Positions 57,069-64,000 of a stretch of DNA of 64,000 nucleotides are shown here, one piece after another. Origin of the DNA: Trichocoleus sp. FACHB-40 (GTDB lineage Bacteria; Cyanobacteriota; Cyanobacteriia; Cyanobacteriales; FACHB-T130). The stretch is taken from the NCBI RefSeq assembly GCF_014695915.1, contig NZ_JACJPF010000101.1:124001-188000 (forward strand), written 5' to 3'. Every line of letters begins with the position of its first letter. Position 1 is the stretch's first letter. A program made the position numbers and the translations under genes. The notes beneath the pieces are model-generated. The model saw nothing but the letters and a program-made list of their open reading frames with translations. It did not search any database and was not told where the DNA came from.

Positions 57069-57701
57069 GTGAATCTAGCAGAAGGCGTTCAGATTGTTTC
57101 GTTTGGCTTGCTGTCGGTGATGATGATTGGGGCAGCATTAGGAGTAGTGCTGTTTTCTAGTATTGTCTACTCAGCATTTTTGTTGGGCGGAGTATTTATC
57201 AGCATTGCTGGTTTATACCTTCTCCTGAATGCAGATTTTGTATCAGCGGCGCAGATTCTCATCTATGTTGGAGCTGTTAACGTTTTGATTTTGTTCGCCA
57301 TCATGTTGGTGAACAAGCGGGAGGATTTTACACCCATTCGCAATCGTTGGATTCGTCAAGGTTCAACCGGATTGGTATGTGTCGGTTTGTTTGCGCTTCT
57401 GGGAACGATGGTGGTAAGAACTCCTTGGGCTTTATCCAGCTTACCCCATTCTGTTGAAAGTACCATTGTGCAGCTGGGTGAGCATTTTTTCAGCGACTTT
57501 TTGCTGCCATTTGAGCTAGTTTCTGTACTGTTGTTGATGGCAATGGTCGGCGCAATTATTTTGGCGCGTCGCGAATATATTCCAGAAGAAATAGTCTCCG
57601 AACTAGCTCAAACAAAAGCTTTAACTTTGCAAGAACGTCCCCGCGAACTTTTGACGGTAGGCACTGAAAGCACAAAACTCCCCGTAGATACCAATACATA
57701 G
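57069..57701 (+). CDS. ndhG: NAD(P)H-quinone oxidoreductase chain 6
   Basis: NdhG (ND6 homologue), a membrane subunit of NDH-1. 210 residues, five hydrophobic segments, with VQIVSFGLLSVMMIGAALGVVLFSSIVYSAFLLGG at the start and the ND6-type DFVSAAQILIYVGAVNVLILFAIMLV at about residues 57-82. The start is GTG at 57069 with AAAGGA 10 bp before it (57053-57058). A hydrophilic tail of about 40 residues ends it. Confidence 0.97.
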   Translation: MNLAEGVQIVSFGLLSVMMIGAALGVVLFSSIVYSAFLLGGVFISIAGLYLLLNADFVSAAQILIYVGAVNVLILFAIMLVNKREDFTPIRNRWIRQGSTGLVCVGLFALLGTMVVRTPWALSSLPHSVESTIVQLGEHFFSDFLLPFELVSVLLLMAMVGAIILARREYIPEEIVSELAQTKALTLQERPRELLTVGTESTKLPVDTNT

Positions 57702-57716
57702 AAGCAAAGAAAACTC

Positions 57717-58028
57717 ATGCAACTGCAACTTCAGTATTTTCTAATATTAGCCGCTGCCCTTTTCTGCATCGGCATTTATGGCTTGATTACCAGCCGCAAC
57801 GCAGTGCGGGTGCTGATGTCGATTGAATTGATGCTGAATGCAGTAAACCTGAATTTAATGGGCTTTTCTAATTATCTAGATCCCCAGGAAATAAAAGGTC
57901 AGGTTTTTACTGTTTTTGTGATTACAATTGCGGCTGCTGAAGCTGCTGTTGGTTTGGCAATTGTGCTTTCAATTTACCGCAACCGCGAAACGGTGGACAT
58001 GGAGCAGTTTAATTTGCTCAAGTGGTAA
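57717..58028 (+). CDS. ndhE: NAD(P)H-quinone oxidoreductase subunit 4L
   Basis: NdhE (ND4L homologue), 103 residues with three helices and the K-channel motif [17 protein letters not shown]. It has the family start [20 protein letters not shown] and [20 protein letters not shown]. It lies 15 bp after ndhG and closes the ndhAIGE operon. Six heptamers (58030-58071) begin two bases after its stop. Confidence 0.98.
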   Translation: MQLQLQYFLILAAALFCIGIYGLITSRNAVRVLMSIELMLNAVNLNLMGFSNYLDPQEIKGQVFTVFVITIAAAEAAVGLAIVLSIYRNRETVDMEQFNLLKW

Positions 58029-58029
58029 A

Positions 58030-58071
58030 TTATTAGTTATTAGTCATTAGTTGTTAGACTAATGGCTAATA
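58030..58071. repeat. Six-unit heptamer array just after ndhE
   Basis: TTATTAG, TTATTAG, TCATTAG, TTGTTAG, ACTAATG, GCTAATA run without gaps (STRR-type). The last two are inverse to the earlier ones and can pair as a hairpin, possibly helping to end the ndh mRNA. Confidence 0.8.
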
Positions 58072-58110
58072 GCTTAAATTAAATTGATATAGCAGTCCTA
58101 TTTCATTTGT

Positions 58111-58214
58111 ATAGCAATCCTATTTAAGTTGTTAACGAGTATTCGCCCTGGTGTAGGGACACGGCAGTGCCGTGTCCCTACACCAGGGTTTCACGAATCA
58201 TTTAGGATTGCTAT
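58111..58214. mobile_element. Candidate MITE with nested 21-bp-arm palindrome
   Basis: The ends ATAGCAATCCTA (58111-58122) and TAGGATTGCTAT (58203-58214) are exact inverses. Nested inside, CCCTGGTGTAGGGACACGGCA (58146-58166) and its inverse (58168-58188) form a perfect 21-bp arm around one base, with ATTCG/CGAAT outside it. No reading frame. A second partial end (ATAGCAGTCCTATTT) lies at 58089. This is the form of a small non-autonomous element. The remaining gap to 58430 holds no gene I can support. Confidence 0.7.
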
Positions 58215-58430
58215 AGCAGGATGCCTGTTGTCGTGACACCTGCGCTACCTACAAACAAAAAAAATCGCAACTCGTTGAGGACGGCAATATAAAATGACAT
58301 ATTTCTAGAAAAAGTTGGCATCATTAAGGAATGCGCTACTCGCTTCCGGCGTATGCGGGAAAGCGCTACTCGCTGCCCTTGAGTGATGGTAAAGCGATCG
58401 CTATTAAAGCATCTTTGCAGGAGAATACTT

Positions 58431-59753
58431 ATGGGGATGACCCTCACCGAAAAAATCTTAGCCCGTGCTTCCGGTCGGTCTGTTGTCGAACCGGGAGACA
58501 ATATCTGGGTAAACGTTGATTTGTTAATGACTCATGACGTTTGCGGCCCCGGTACAATTGGGGTTTTCAAGCGGGAATTTGGCGCAGATGCCAAAGTTTG
58601 GGACAAAGAAAAGATTGTTTTGATTCCAGACCATTACATTTTTACTGCTGACGAACGCGCTAATCGCAACGTTGATATTCTGCGCGACTTTGCCAAAGAG
58701 CAAGACATTAAATATTTCTACGACATCACCGACCGAGCCGACTTTAAAGCTAATCCCGATTACAAAGGTGTTTGTCACATTGCCCTAGCACAAGAGGGTC
58801 ACACTCGTCCGGGAGAAGTGCTGTTTGGTACCGATTCCCACACCTGCAACGCCGGCGCTTTTGGTCAGTTCGCCACGGGCATCGGCAACACGGACGCTGG
58901 TTTCATCATGGGAACTGGCAAGCTGCTGATTAAAGTCCCGGCGACGATGCGCTTTGTCTTTGAGGGAGAGATGCCGAATTACCTATTGGCAAAAGACCTG
59001 ATCTTGCAAATCATTGGAGATATTGGGGTTGCTGGAGCCACTTATCGGGCGCTGGAATTTTCCGGTGGTACCATTAACGGTCTGTCGATGGAAGACCGGA
59101 TGACGCTGTGTAATATGGCGATTGAGGCGGGTGGCAAAAATGGCACAGTCGCCCCGGATGAGACGACGTTTGAGTACGTCCGCGCCCGGACTAACAAGCC
59201 TTTCGAGCCAGTTTATACGGATGCTGATGCCCGTTTCTACTCGGATCGGCATTATGATGTCTCCAAGTTAGAGCCGGTCGTCGCGAAGCCCCATTCTCCA
59301 GATAATCGTGCCTTGGCGCGGGAATGCCGGGATGTCAAGATTGACCGAGTTTATATCGGTTCCTGCACTGGCGGCAAAACCTCAGATTTTATGTACGCTG
59401 CCCGCATTCTTAAGGGACAGCAGGTGAAGGTTCCTACTTATTTAGTACCGGCAACGCAGAAAGTCTACGAAGATTTGTTCACCCAGAAGTACGAAGGACA
59501 AACCCTGTCTGAGATTTTCTTGGCGGCTGGTTGCATTGAGCCTGCTGCACCTTCCTGCGCCGCTTGTTTGGGTGGACCCAAGGATACTTTCGGGCGTCTG
59601 AATGAGCCGGAAATTTGCGTTTCTACGACTAACCGCAATTTCCCCGGTCGGATGGGGAATAAAGAGGCGGGGATTTATTTGGCTTCGCCTTATACGGCTG
59701 CGGCTTCGGCGTTGACTGGATATGTAACCGACCCCCGCGAATTTCTGAGTTAA
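58431..59753 (+). CDS. leuC: 3-isopropylmalate/homoaconitate dehydratase large subunit family
   Basis: A [4Fe-4S] hydro-lyase of the aconitase superfamily, acting in leucine synthesis. Start at the ATG at 58431 (MGMTLTEKILARASG) with GCAGGAGA ahead of it. About 440 residues. Cluster and active-site motifs are GTDSHTCNAGAFGQFATGIGNTD (Cys about 139), IGSCTGGKTSDF (about 300) and PSCAACLGGP (about 365). Length and TLTEKILARASG are of the HacA/archaeal-like LeuC clade rather than the 467-residue LeuC, so the substrate (isopropylmalate, homoaconitate or another) is uncertain. No LeuD small-subunit gene follows. Confidence 0.88.
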   Translation: MGMTLTEKILARASGRSVVEPGDNIWVNVDLLMTHDVCGPGTIGVFKREFGADAKVWDKEKIVLIPDHYIFTADERANRNVDILRDFAKEQDIKYFYDITDRADFKANPDYKGVCHIALAQEGHTRPGEVLFGTDSHTCNAGAFGQFATGIGNTDAGFIMGTGKLLIKVPATMRFVFEGEMPNYLLAKDLILQIIGDIGVAGATYRALEFSGGTINGLSMEDRMTLCNMAIEAGGKNGTVAPDETTFEYVRARTNKPFEPVYTDADARFYSDRHYDVSKLEPVVAKPHSPDNRALARECRDVKIDRVYIGSCTGGKTSDFMYAARILKGQQVKVPTYLVPATQKVYEDLFTQKYEGQTLSEIFLAAGCIEPAAPSCAACLGGPKDTFGRLNEPEICVSTTNRNFPGRMGNKEAGIYLASPYTAAASALTGYVTDPREFLS

Positions 59754-59812
59754 AAACGCGCTCGGTACGCAGAGGAAAATATAAAGCTTTCTTTGCGTAC
59801 CGATAGCGTTTT
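59753..59812 (+). terminator. leuC terminator hairpin
   Basis: AAAACGC..CGGTACGCA (59753-59771) pairs with TGCGTACCG..GCGTTTT (59794-59812), an extended stem with small internal bulges, starting right at the leuC stop. The last bases are TTTT. The gap after it to the NACHT gene (up to 60046) has several HIP1 sites and presumably that gene's promoter. Confidence 0.65.
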
Positions 59813-60046
59813 GCTTGGCGTTATGAGAGCGTTTAAAAACTTTTTGATATATATACTTTAGCCAAGGCTGTCGATGAGATCGATATAATTTTGCCAACTT
59901 TGTTCTTGGAAAGCGCGATCGCTTGCCCAAAATATAATTTGTCACGAAGGAAGCGATCGCGCTTTTTCTGTTTGAAACGTGGACGCGATCGCTCTCTTCG
60001 ACTGGTTATACTCGTAGGCATGAATTAAGCAGATACGGGGATAATT

Positions 60047-63000
60047 ATGGACTGGTTAGCTGCGTGGGGGGTTTATACTGTTGCGGGATTTGTATTTACA
60101 GAGGTTCTGGCTCCTTTAGCCAAAGGAGCTTTAGAGGATTACGTCAAAGATTTTTTCAAAGACAGCATCAAGGATTTTACGGGCTTATTCCAGAAAGATA
60201 CCCTGCAAAAGGCAGTTGGTAAAGCTCTGAAGGAATTTTTGCAATTAATGCAGCAGGAATTAGAAGATGCTGAACTTTCTGAAGAACAACTGAAAGCTTA
60301 CATCACACCATTTAATCAATTTATTAATGATAAATCTGTTAAAGAGATATTAGGAAGTGCTTTTCAATATGACTGTCAAGCTATAAATATTAAGAAATTA
60401 TCTATAACTTGGTATCAGCTAGACTTGTTATCTTTGCCAGAGGGATTTGATTGGGAACAGGTTGGCAAGCGTTATCTTAAAAAAGTTAAAGCCATTATCC
60501 GCGAATCAGACGAGTTACGCGGTATCTTTGACTCAAAAAATATAGAAGCTATTCAACAAAACACTAAAGAACTGGCTGGAATTTCCCCGGAATTTGATTT
60601 AACCCGATATCAGGAAGGACTGCAAGAGCGATACAGCAATCTTAATTTAGATAGTTTAGATACGACTGTTTACGACTATCGAGAAAAACTCAAGGTATGG
60701 GAAATTTTTATAGCACAAAATGTGCGAGAATGCCAGGAATATTTACCCCAAGTTTACGAGATTCCTAAAGAGCATCAAAAACGGCTAAGAGAGAGTAACC
60801 AAATCGAAGCAGACGTTAACCCGGAGGAGTGGGAACGATACAAAAAAGTTTATTATCAACAGCCAATTCGCTCAGTTTTAGATATTGTTAATGACTCTCA
60901 AACTTATCCCTATATTGTAATTTTGGGCGATCCAGGTTCGGGGAAGTCCACATTGTTGCAATACATCGCTTTGAATTGGGCAAGAACGCCTCTCAATACT
61001 GTTATTGAACAGCCGATTCCGTTGCTGATTGAATTGCGGACTTACATTCGCAATCGCGACTCTGGAGAGTGCAAGGATTTTCTGGAATTCTTCCACAAAG
61101 GCTGTGGAATTGTCTGTCGCCTCAATCAACATGAACTTCACGAACAGCTAAAAGCTGGCAAAGTTTCGGTGATGTTTGATGGGTTGGATGAGGTATTTGA
61201 CCCGGCGAAACGTGAGGAGGTAATTATTGATATCCATCGCTTCACGAATGATTATCCGAAGGCGCGGGTAATTGTCACTTCTCGCATTATTGGCTACAAA
61301 CCGCAACGCCTGCGAGACGCCCAGTTTCGTCACTTCATGCTGCAAGATTTAGAGTCAGACCAAATTGAGGATTTTCTCTATCGATGGCATGAATTAACGT
61401 TCACGGATGAGGCACTTAAAGTTAGCAAGCGGGAACGACTGCAACAGGCAATTAAAACGTCTTCAGCGATTGGAGAACTGGCAGGAAATCCCCTATTACT
61501 GACAATGATGGCAATACTCAACCGCAAGCAAGAATTGCCTAGATATAGACCAATACTTTACGAAAAAGCTTCAGAAGTACTGCTGCATCAATGGGATGTG
61601 GATCAGAAATTGCTAGAAAATCCGAGGATAGATTCGGTAACGATTGACTATAAAGATAAGCAGGCGATACTGCGTCAGGTTGCCTACTTTATGCAAGCAG
61701 CAGATCAAGGATTAGCTGGCAATCTGATTCGGGGAGACGATTTAGAAAAGATTCTGACTAGCTTTTTGAAAAGCAGGGAAGTCAATCAACCAAGAACAGT
61801 TGCCAGGTTGCTGATTGAACAGATGCGGAGTCGCAACTTTATTTTGTGTTTCCTGGGTGCCGATTCCTATGGTTTTGTGCATCGGACATTTTTAGAATAC
61901 TTCTGTGCCTGCGAGTTTGTTGAACGGTTTGGGAAACGGGGGATTGAAGGGGGTTTGACACTTGAAGAACTCAAAACGGAAGTTTTTAGCAAGCATTGGC
62001 AGGATGAATCTTGGCATGAGGTTCTGCGCCTAGTTACGGGAATGATTGATACAAAATTTGCAGGTGAAATCCTAGATTATCTGATGGCGCAGAAGGGCGA
62101 AGATGAAAAGTTTATCAATCTATTTTTAGCAGCTGAGTGCCTTTTAGAAGTCAGGAATCGCTCGGCAATTGCAGTAACATCTGACCAACTCCTCAATCAG
62201 ATGAAGGGCTTAAGTCAGTATGACCTACCTTACGATTACATACCCTATGGAGTTGAGGCAAACTTGGTTTGGGAAATTCGCACTCAAGCTGTTTCATCTG
62301 TCGCCACAACTTGGAAAGATGACCCGGATACCTTACCTTGGCTCAAACAACGGGCGCAAGCGGATGACGATTCGGATGTGCGACAAGCAGCGGTGCAAGA
62401 ATTAGCCCGTGGTTGGAAAGATGACCCGGATACCTTACCTTGGCTCAAACAACGGGCGCAAGCGGATGACGATTCGGATGTGCGACAAGCGGCGGTGCAA
62501 GAATTAGCCCGTGGTTGGAAAGATGACCCGGATACCTTACCTATTCTCAAACAACGGGCGCAAGCGGATGACAATCCGGCTGTGCGACAAGTGGCGGTGC
62601 AAAAATTAGCCCGTGGTTGGAAAGATGACCCGGATACCTTACCTATTCTCAAACAACAGGCGCAAGCGAATGACGATTGGAGAGTACGACAAGCGGCGGT
62701 GCGAGAATTAGCCCGTGGTTGGAAAGATGACCCGGATACCTTACCTTGGCTCAAACAACGGGCGCAAACGGATGACCATTGGTATGTGCGGCACGCGGCG
62801 CTGGAAGAATTAGCCCCTGGCTGGAACGATGAGCCTGATATGTTTGAATTTTTGCACAATCGCGCCCTCAACGACTCATTTAAGCGTGAGTACGACTTTC
62901 AAACCAACCCTCGGCAATACGCACTTGAGGCAGTTATCAAAAATTATCCTGACCATCCCCGGACTCTATCGCTGTTGCGCGATCGCTCTCTCAATGACCC

Positions 63001-63055
63001 AGACGAGACAGTGCGCGAGTTCGCCAGCGAGGAACTAAAAAAATTAGATCAATAA
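60047..63055 (+). CDS. NACHT-domain STAND NTPase with near-identical HEAT-like repeats
   Basis: A 1002-residue STAND NTPase. About 1-270 is a helical N-terminal region (MDWLAAWGVYTVAGFVFTEVL) of unknown role, possibly with a membrane-facing first helix. The NACHT domain follows: Walker A GDPGSGKST (K300), Walker B VMFDGLDEVFD (D378, D381, E382), VTSRIIGYK sensor 1 and a GNPLLLTMM-type motif (about 478). The C-terminus has five 34-residue repeats (from W756) of W-K-D-D-P-D-T-L-P...A-V-x-E-L-A-R-G form and two diverged ones. Bacterial NACHT proteins include anti-phage systems; role here inferred, ligand unknown. Confidence 0.92.
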   Translation: MDWLAAWGVYTVAGFVFTEVLAPLAKGALEDYVKDFFKDSIKDFTGLFQKDTLQKAVGKALKEFLQLMQQELEDAELSEEQLKAYITPFNQFINDKSVKEILGSAFQYDCQAINIKKLSITWYQLDLLSLPEGFDWEQVGKRYLKKVKAIIRESDELRGIFDSKNIEAIQQNTKELAGISPEFDLTRYQEGLQERYSNLNLDSLDTTVYDYREKLKVWEIFIAQNVRECQEYLPQVYEIPKEHQKRLRESNQIEADVNPEEWERYKKVYYQQPIRSVLDIVNDSQTYPYIVILGDPGSGKSTLLQYIALNWARTPLNTVIEQPIPLLIELRTYIRNRDSGECKDFLEFFHKGCGIVCRLNQHELHEQLKAGKVSVMFDGLDEVFDPAKREEVIIDIHRFTNDYPKARVIVTSRIIGYKPQRLRDAQFRHFMLQDLESDQIEDFLYRWHELTFTDEALKVSKRERLQQAIKTSSAIGELAGNPLLLTMMAILNRKQELPRYRPILYEKASEVLLHQWDVDQKLLENPRIDSVTIDYKDKQAILRQVAYFMQAADQGLAGNLIRGDDLEKILTSFLKSREVNQPRTVARLLIEQMRSRNFILCFLGADSYGFVHRTFLEYFCACEFVERFGKRGIEGGLTLEELKTEVFSKHWQDESWHEVLRLVTGMIDTKFAGEILDYLMAQKGEDEKFINLFLAAECLLEVRNRSAIAVTSDQLLNQMKGLSQYDLPYDYIPYGVEANLVWEIRTQAVSSVATTWKDDPDTLPWLKQRAQADDDSDVRQAAVQELARGWKDDPDTLPWLKQRAQADDDSDVRQAAVQELARGWKDDPDTLPILKQRAQADDNPAVRQVAVQKLARGWKDDPDTLPILKQQAQANDDWRVRQAAVRELARGWKDDPDTLPWLKQRAQTDDHWYVRHAALEELAPGWNDEPDMFEFLHNRALNDSFKREYDFQTNPRQYALEAVIKNYPDHPRTLSLLRDRSLNDPDETVREFASEELKKLDQ
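62312..62821 (+). repeat. Five 102-bp direct repeats encoding HEAT-like units
   Basis: Units start at 62312, 62414, 62516, 62618 and 62720. Units 1 and 2 differ by one silent base (GCA/GCG). Across all five, the codons for residues 10 (Trp/Ile) and 20-22 (DSD, DSD, NPA, DWR, HWY) of the unit vary most, while the flanking codons stay nearly the same. The antisense frame over this region is only a shadow. Confidence 0.97.
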
Positions 63056-63081
63056 AATTAGAGAAAAATGGAGATAAACTC

Positions 63082-63333
63082 ATGACCGCTGTAAAGACAA
63101 CCAAAGTCTATGACGAAATTATTGATTTCATTGCTGCTGGAACTACTCCTCAAAGTGTTGTTAATTTTCGACTATCAGAAGCAGCGCAAGAACGTTTAGA
63201 AGACCTGGTTTATAAACACAAAGCAGGAGAACTTACACCAGATGAAAAACGGGAATTAGACTATTTCCTGACGCTAAAACATATAATGATCCTAGCAAAA
63301 GCACGGGCTTATAAGTATATTAAAGCTGAGTAA
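63082..63333 (+). CDS. Small conserved cyanobacterial protein next to a decayed HNH gene
   Basis: 83 residues, no membrane segment, mostly helical: KVYDEIIDFIAAGTTPQSVVNFRLSEAAQERLEDLVYKHKAGELTPDEKRELDYF. From memory this is a family widespread in cyanobacteria, often directly followed by an HNH endonuclease gene, an arrangement like an antitoxin/toxin or nuclease partner pair. GGAG at 63069-63072 serves as its Shine-Dalgarno. It follows the NACHT gene by 26 bp and may be co-transcribed with it. The function is unknown. Confidence 0.75.
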   Translation: MTAVKTTKVYDEIIDFIAAGTTPQSVVNFRLSEAAQERLEDLVYKHKAGELTPDEKRELDYFLTLKHIMILAKARAYKYIKAE

Positions 63334-63410
63334 GTATTTAAAGTAAAAAGGGCGAATATAATTCGCATCTAGACAGACTAAACCCGCATAGGCGAACTTT
63401 GTTTATGTAG

Positions 63411-63599
63411 CCGCAATTTACAATCGCCAGGTATATTTTTCGACTAGATGAGAATACGATTCAACCGCTGACAGATATTGGCGAAGTAACTGCACGAATT
63501 CTAGATTTTAACAACGATGAGCGCATTCTAGAGCGACAAGAATTAATAGTAGTTGGTAAGTATCCGTCTGCATCTGCCCTAAGACGGATTAATAAGTAG
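63411..63599 (+). pseudogene. Remnant of HNH endonuclease C-terminus
   Basis: An open stretch of 62 codons plus stop, bounded at 63408 by an in-frame TAG and lacking any start or HNH core. It reads ...FRLDENTIQPLTDIGEVTARILDFNNDERILERQ, then VVGKYP. This matches the C-terminal pattern of the cyanobacterial HNH proteins that usually follow the small gene just upstream (G-x-V-T-x-x-x-L...N...R...L...G-x-Y-P). So the nuclease gene seems to be lost except for its tail. Confidence 0.5.
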
Positions 63600-63857
63600 A
63601 TTTACTGAGTTTAAAATAGTGCGACTTGAGCGATCGCATCCGTTTCTCTGCGTATTACTGGCGCGATCGCTTCACAGAAACTTTATAATTAGGCGGAAAT
63701 ATACCGATGTTTGTAAATATTTAGTAAAGATGTACTCGGAACAGTGGCAGCTTTACTTAAAGATTACGTAAAGTTAAATTGAGTGTATACGTATATTTGC
63801 GTAATAACCTCGGTTTCGTCCAGAAGACGAGTATTGTACTAAAGTAACGGAACACCT
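63600..63857. promoter_or_regulatory. Probable promoter region of the terminal gene
   Basis: A TATAAT box lies at 63684-63689. An inverted repeat CTTTAC/GTAAAG lies at 63751-63773. The region before the start is AT-rich with no Shine-Dalgarno of good strength. HIP1 sites occur at about 63631 and 63662. No gene recognised here. Confidence 0.4.
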
Positions 63858-64000
63858 ATGAACTTGCGGACTATATCAAAAGAAGCATACAAAAGTAAGT
63901 ATTTACTCTTAAGCGTTTTAAGCCTGTCTATAGTTGCAGGGATCTCTTCTTTTGTCAGTTTTACATTAATTTCCCAGCGCAATTCCCGGACAGATTTCGT
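63858..64000 (+). CDS. Membrane-anchored protein, truncated by the window end
   Basis: Only 47 codons remain: MNLRTISKEAYKSKYLLLSV then a hydrophobic segment (LLLSVLSLSIVAGISSFVSFTLIS, about residues 16-39) and a basic start QRNSRTDF of the outside part. It looks like an uncleaved signal anchor or the first helix of a membrane protein. The family cannot be told from this piece. Confidence 0.55.
   Translation, partial: MNLRTISKEAYKSKYLLLSVLSLSIVAGISSFVSFTLISQRNSRTDF

Noticed and set aside
62312-62821. Possible CRISPR array
   Set aside because: Units are 102 bp, contiguous with no spacers, and lie in frame within a gene. No CRISPR array was seen anywhere in the window.
62284-62871. Long antisense frame with regular Ser/Cys-rich repeats over the HEAT repeats
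   Set aside because: It is only the reverse frame of the 102-bp repeats, so its regularity follows from the sense protein.

Overview
The window reads as the chromosome of a filamentous cyanobacterium. The octamer GCGATCGC (HIP1) recurs throughout, a tRNA-Leu(UAA) gene is split by a cyanobacterial group I intron, and there are genes for NDH-1 subunits (NdhL, NdhA, NdhI, NdhG, NdhE), a CyaB1-type GAF adenylate cyclase and other cyanobacterial families. Heptanucleotide (STRR-type) repeats and small palindromic elements fill many intergenic gaps, which fits an oscillatorialean or nostocalean genome. I cannot name the genus.

Layout. 1-6262: cut-off AarF/UbiB kinase (minus), recN, a CyaB1-like adenylate cyclase, a mobile-looking inverted-repeat element, and a single-domain response regulator. 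7084-19308: a six-gene signalling block on the plus strand: multi-sensor histidine kinase, CheR-TPR, tandem CheW, MCP, CheA with a receiver, and CheB. It lacks a separate CheY. 19344-32688 (minus): a surface-glycan island with six glycosyltransferase-type proteins, four methyltransferases, one acyltransferase, a Wzy-like polymerase/ligase and a Wzx-like flippase, many overlapping by a few bases. 32806-35298 (minus): three exported proteins, one with a likely outer-membrane barrel. 35476-37000 (minus): trpA, a DUF3007 gene and ndhL. 37217-37567: the intron-split tRNA-Leu.

37591-39741: a TetR regulator facing a glutathione S-transferase/flavin-binding protein pair across a doubled palindromic operator. 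40041-44038: two FHA proteins, 6-phosphogluconolactonase and a multidomain amidase. 44575-48048: a membrane-bound CHASE4/HAMP/PAS/GAF adenylate cyclase. 48329-52234: HNH protein, DHH phosphoesterase, SixA and citrate synthase. 52345-54860: a small accessory patch (orphan HicB-like protein, dispanin-domain membrane protein, Rpn/DUF4351 protein). 55099-58028: ndhAIGE. 58431-59753: leuC-family dehydratase. 60047-63599: a NACHT-HEAT NTPase with nearly identical 102-bp repeats, a small companion gene and the decayed tail of an HNH gene. A truncated membrane-protein gene closes the window.

The two observations I find most notable are as follows. First, the NACHT protein's C-terminal repeats are almost identical in DNA, with changes gathered in a few codons per repeat, as expected for a diversifying recognition surface in a conflict or defence protein. 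Second, the same heptanucleotide repeats that occupy intergenic gaps have also entered reading frames (recN, the histidine kinase, cheA, cheB, a glycosyltransferase C-terminus, an exported protein, a cyclase GAF domain) and the P6b arm of the tRNA intron. All functional calls come from reading motifs by eye; no database search was run.
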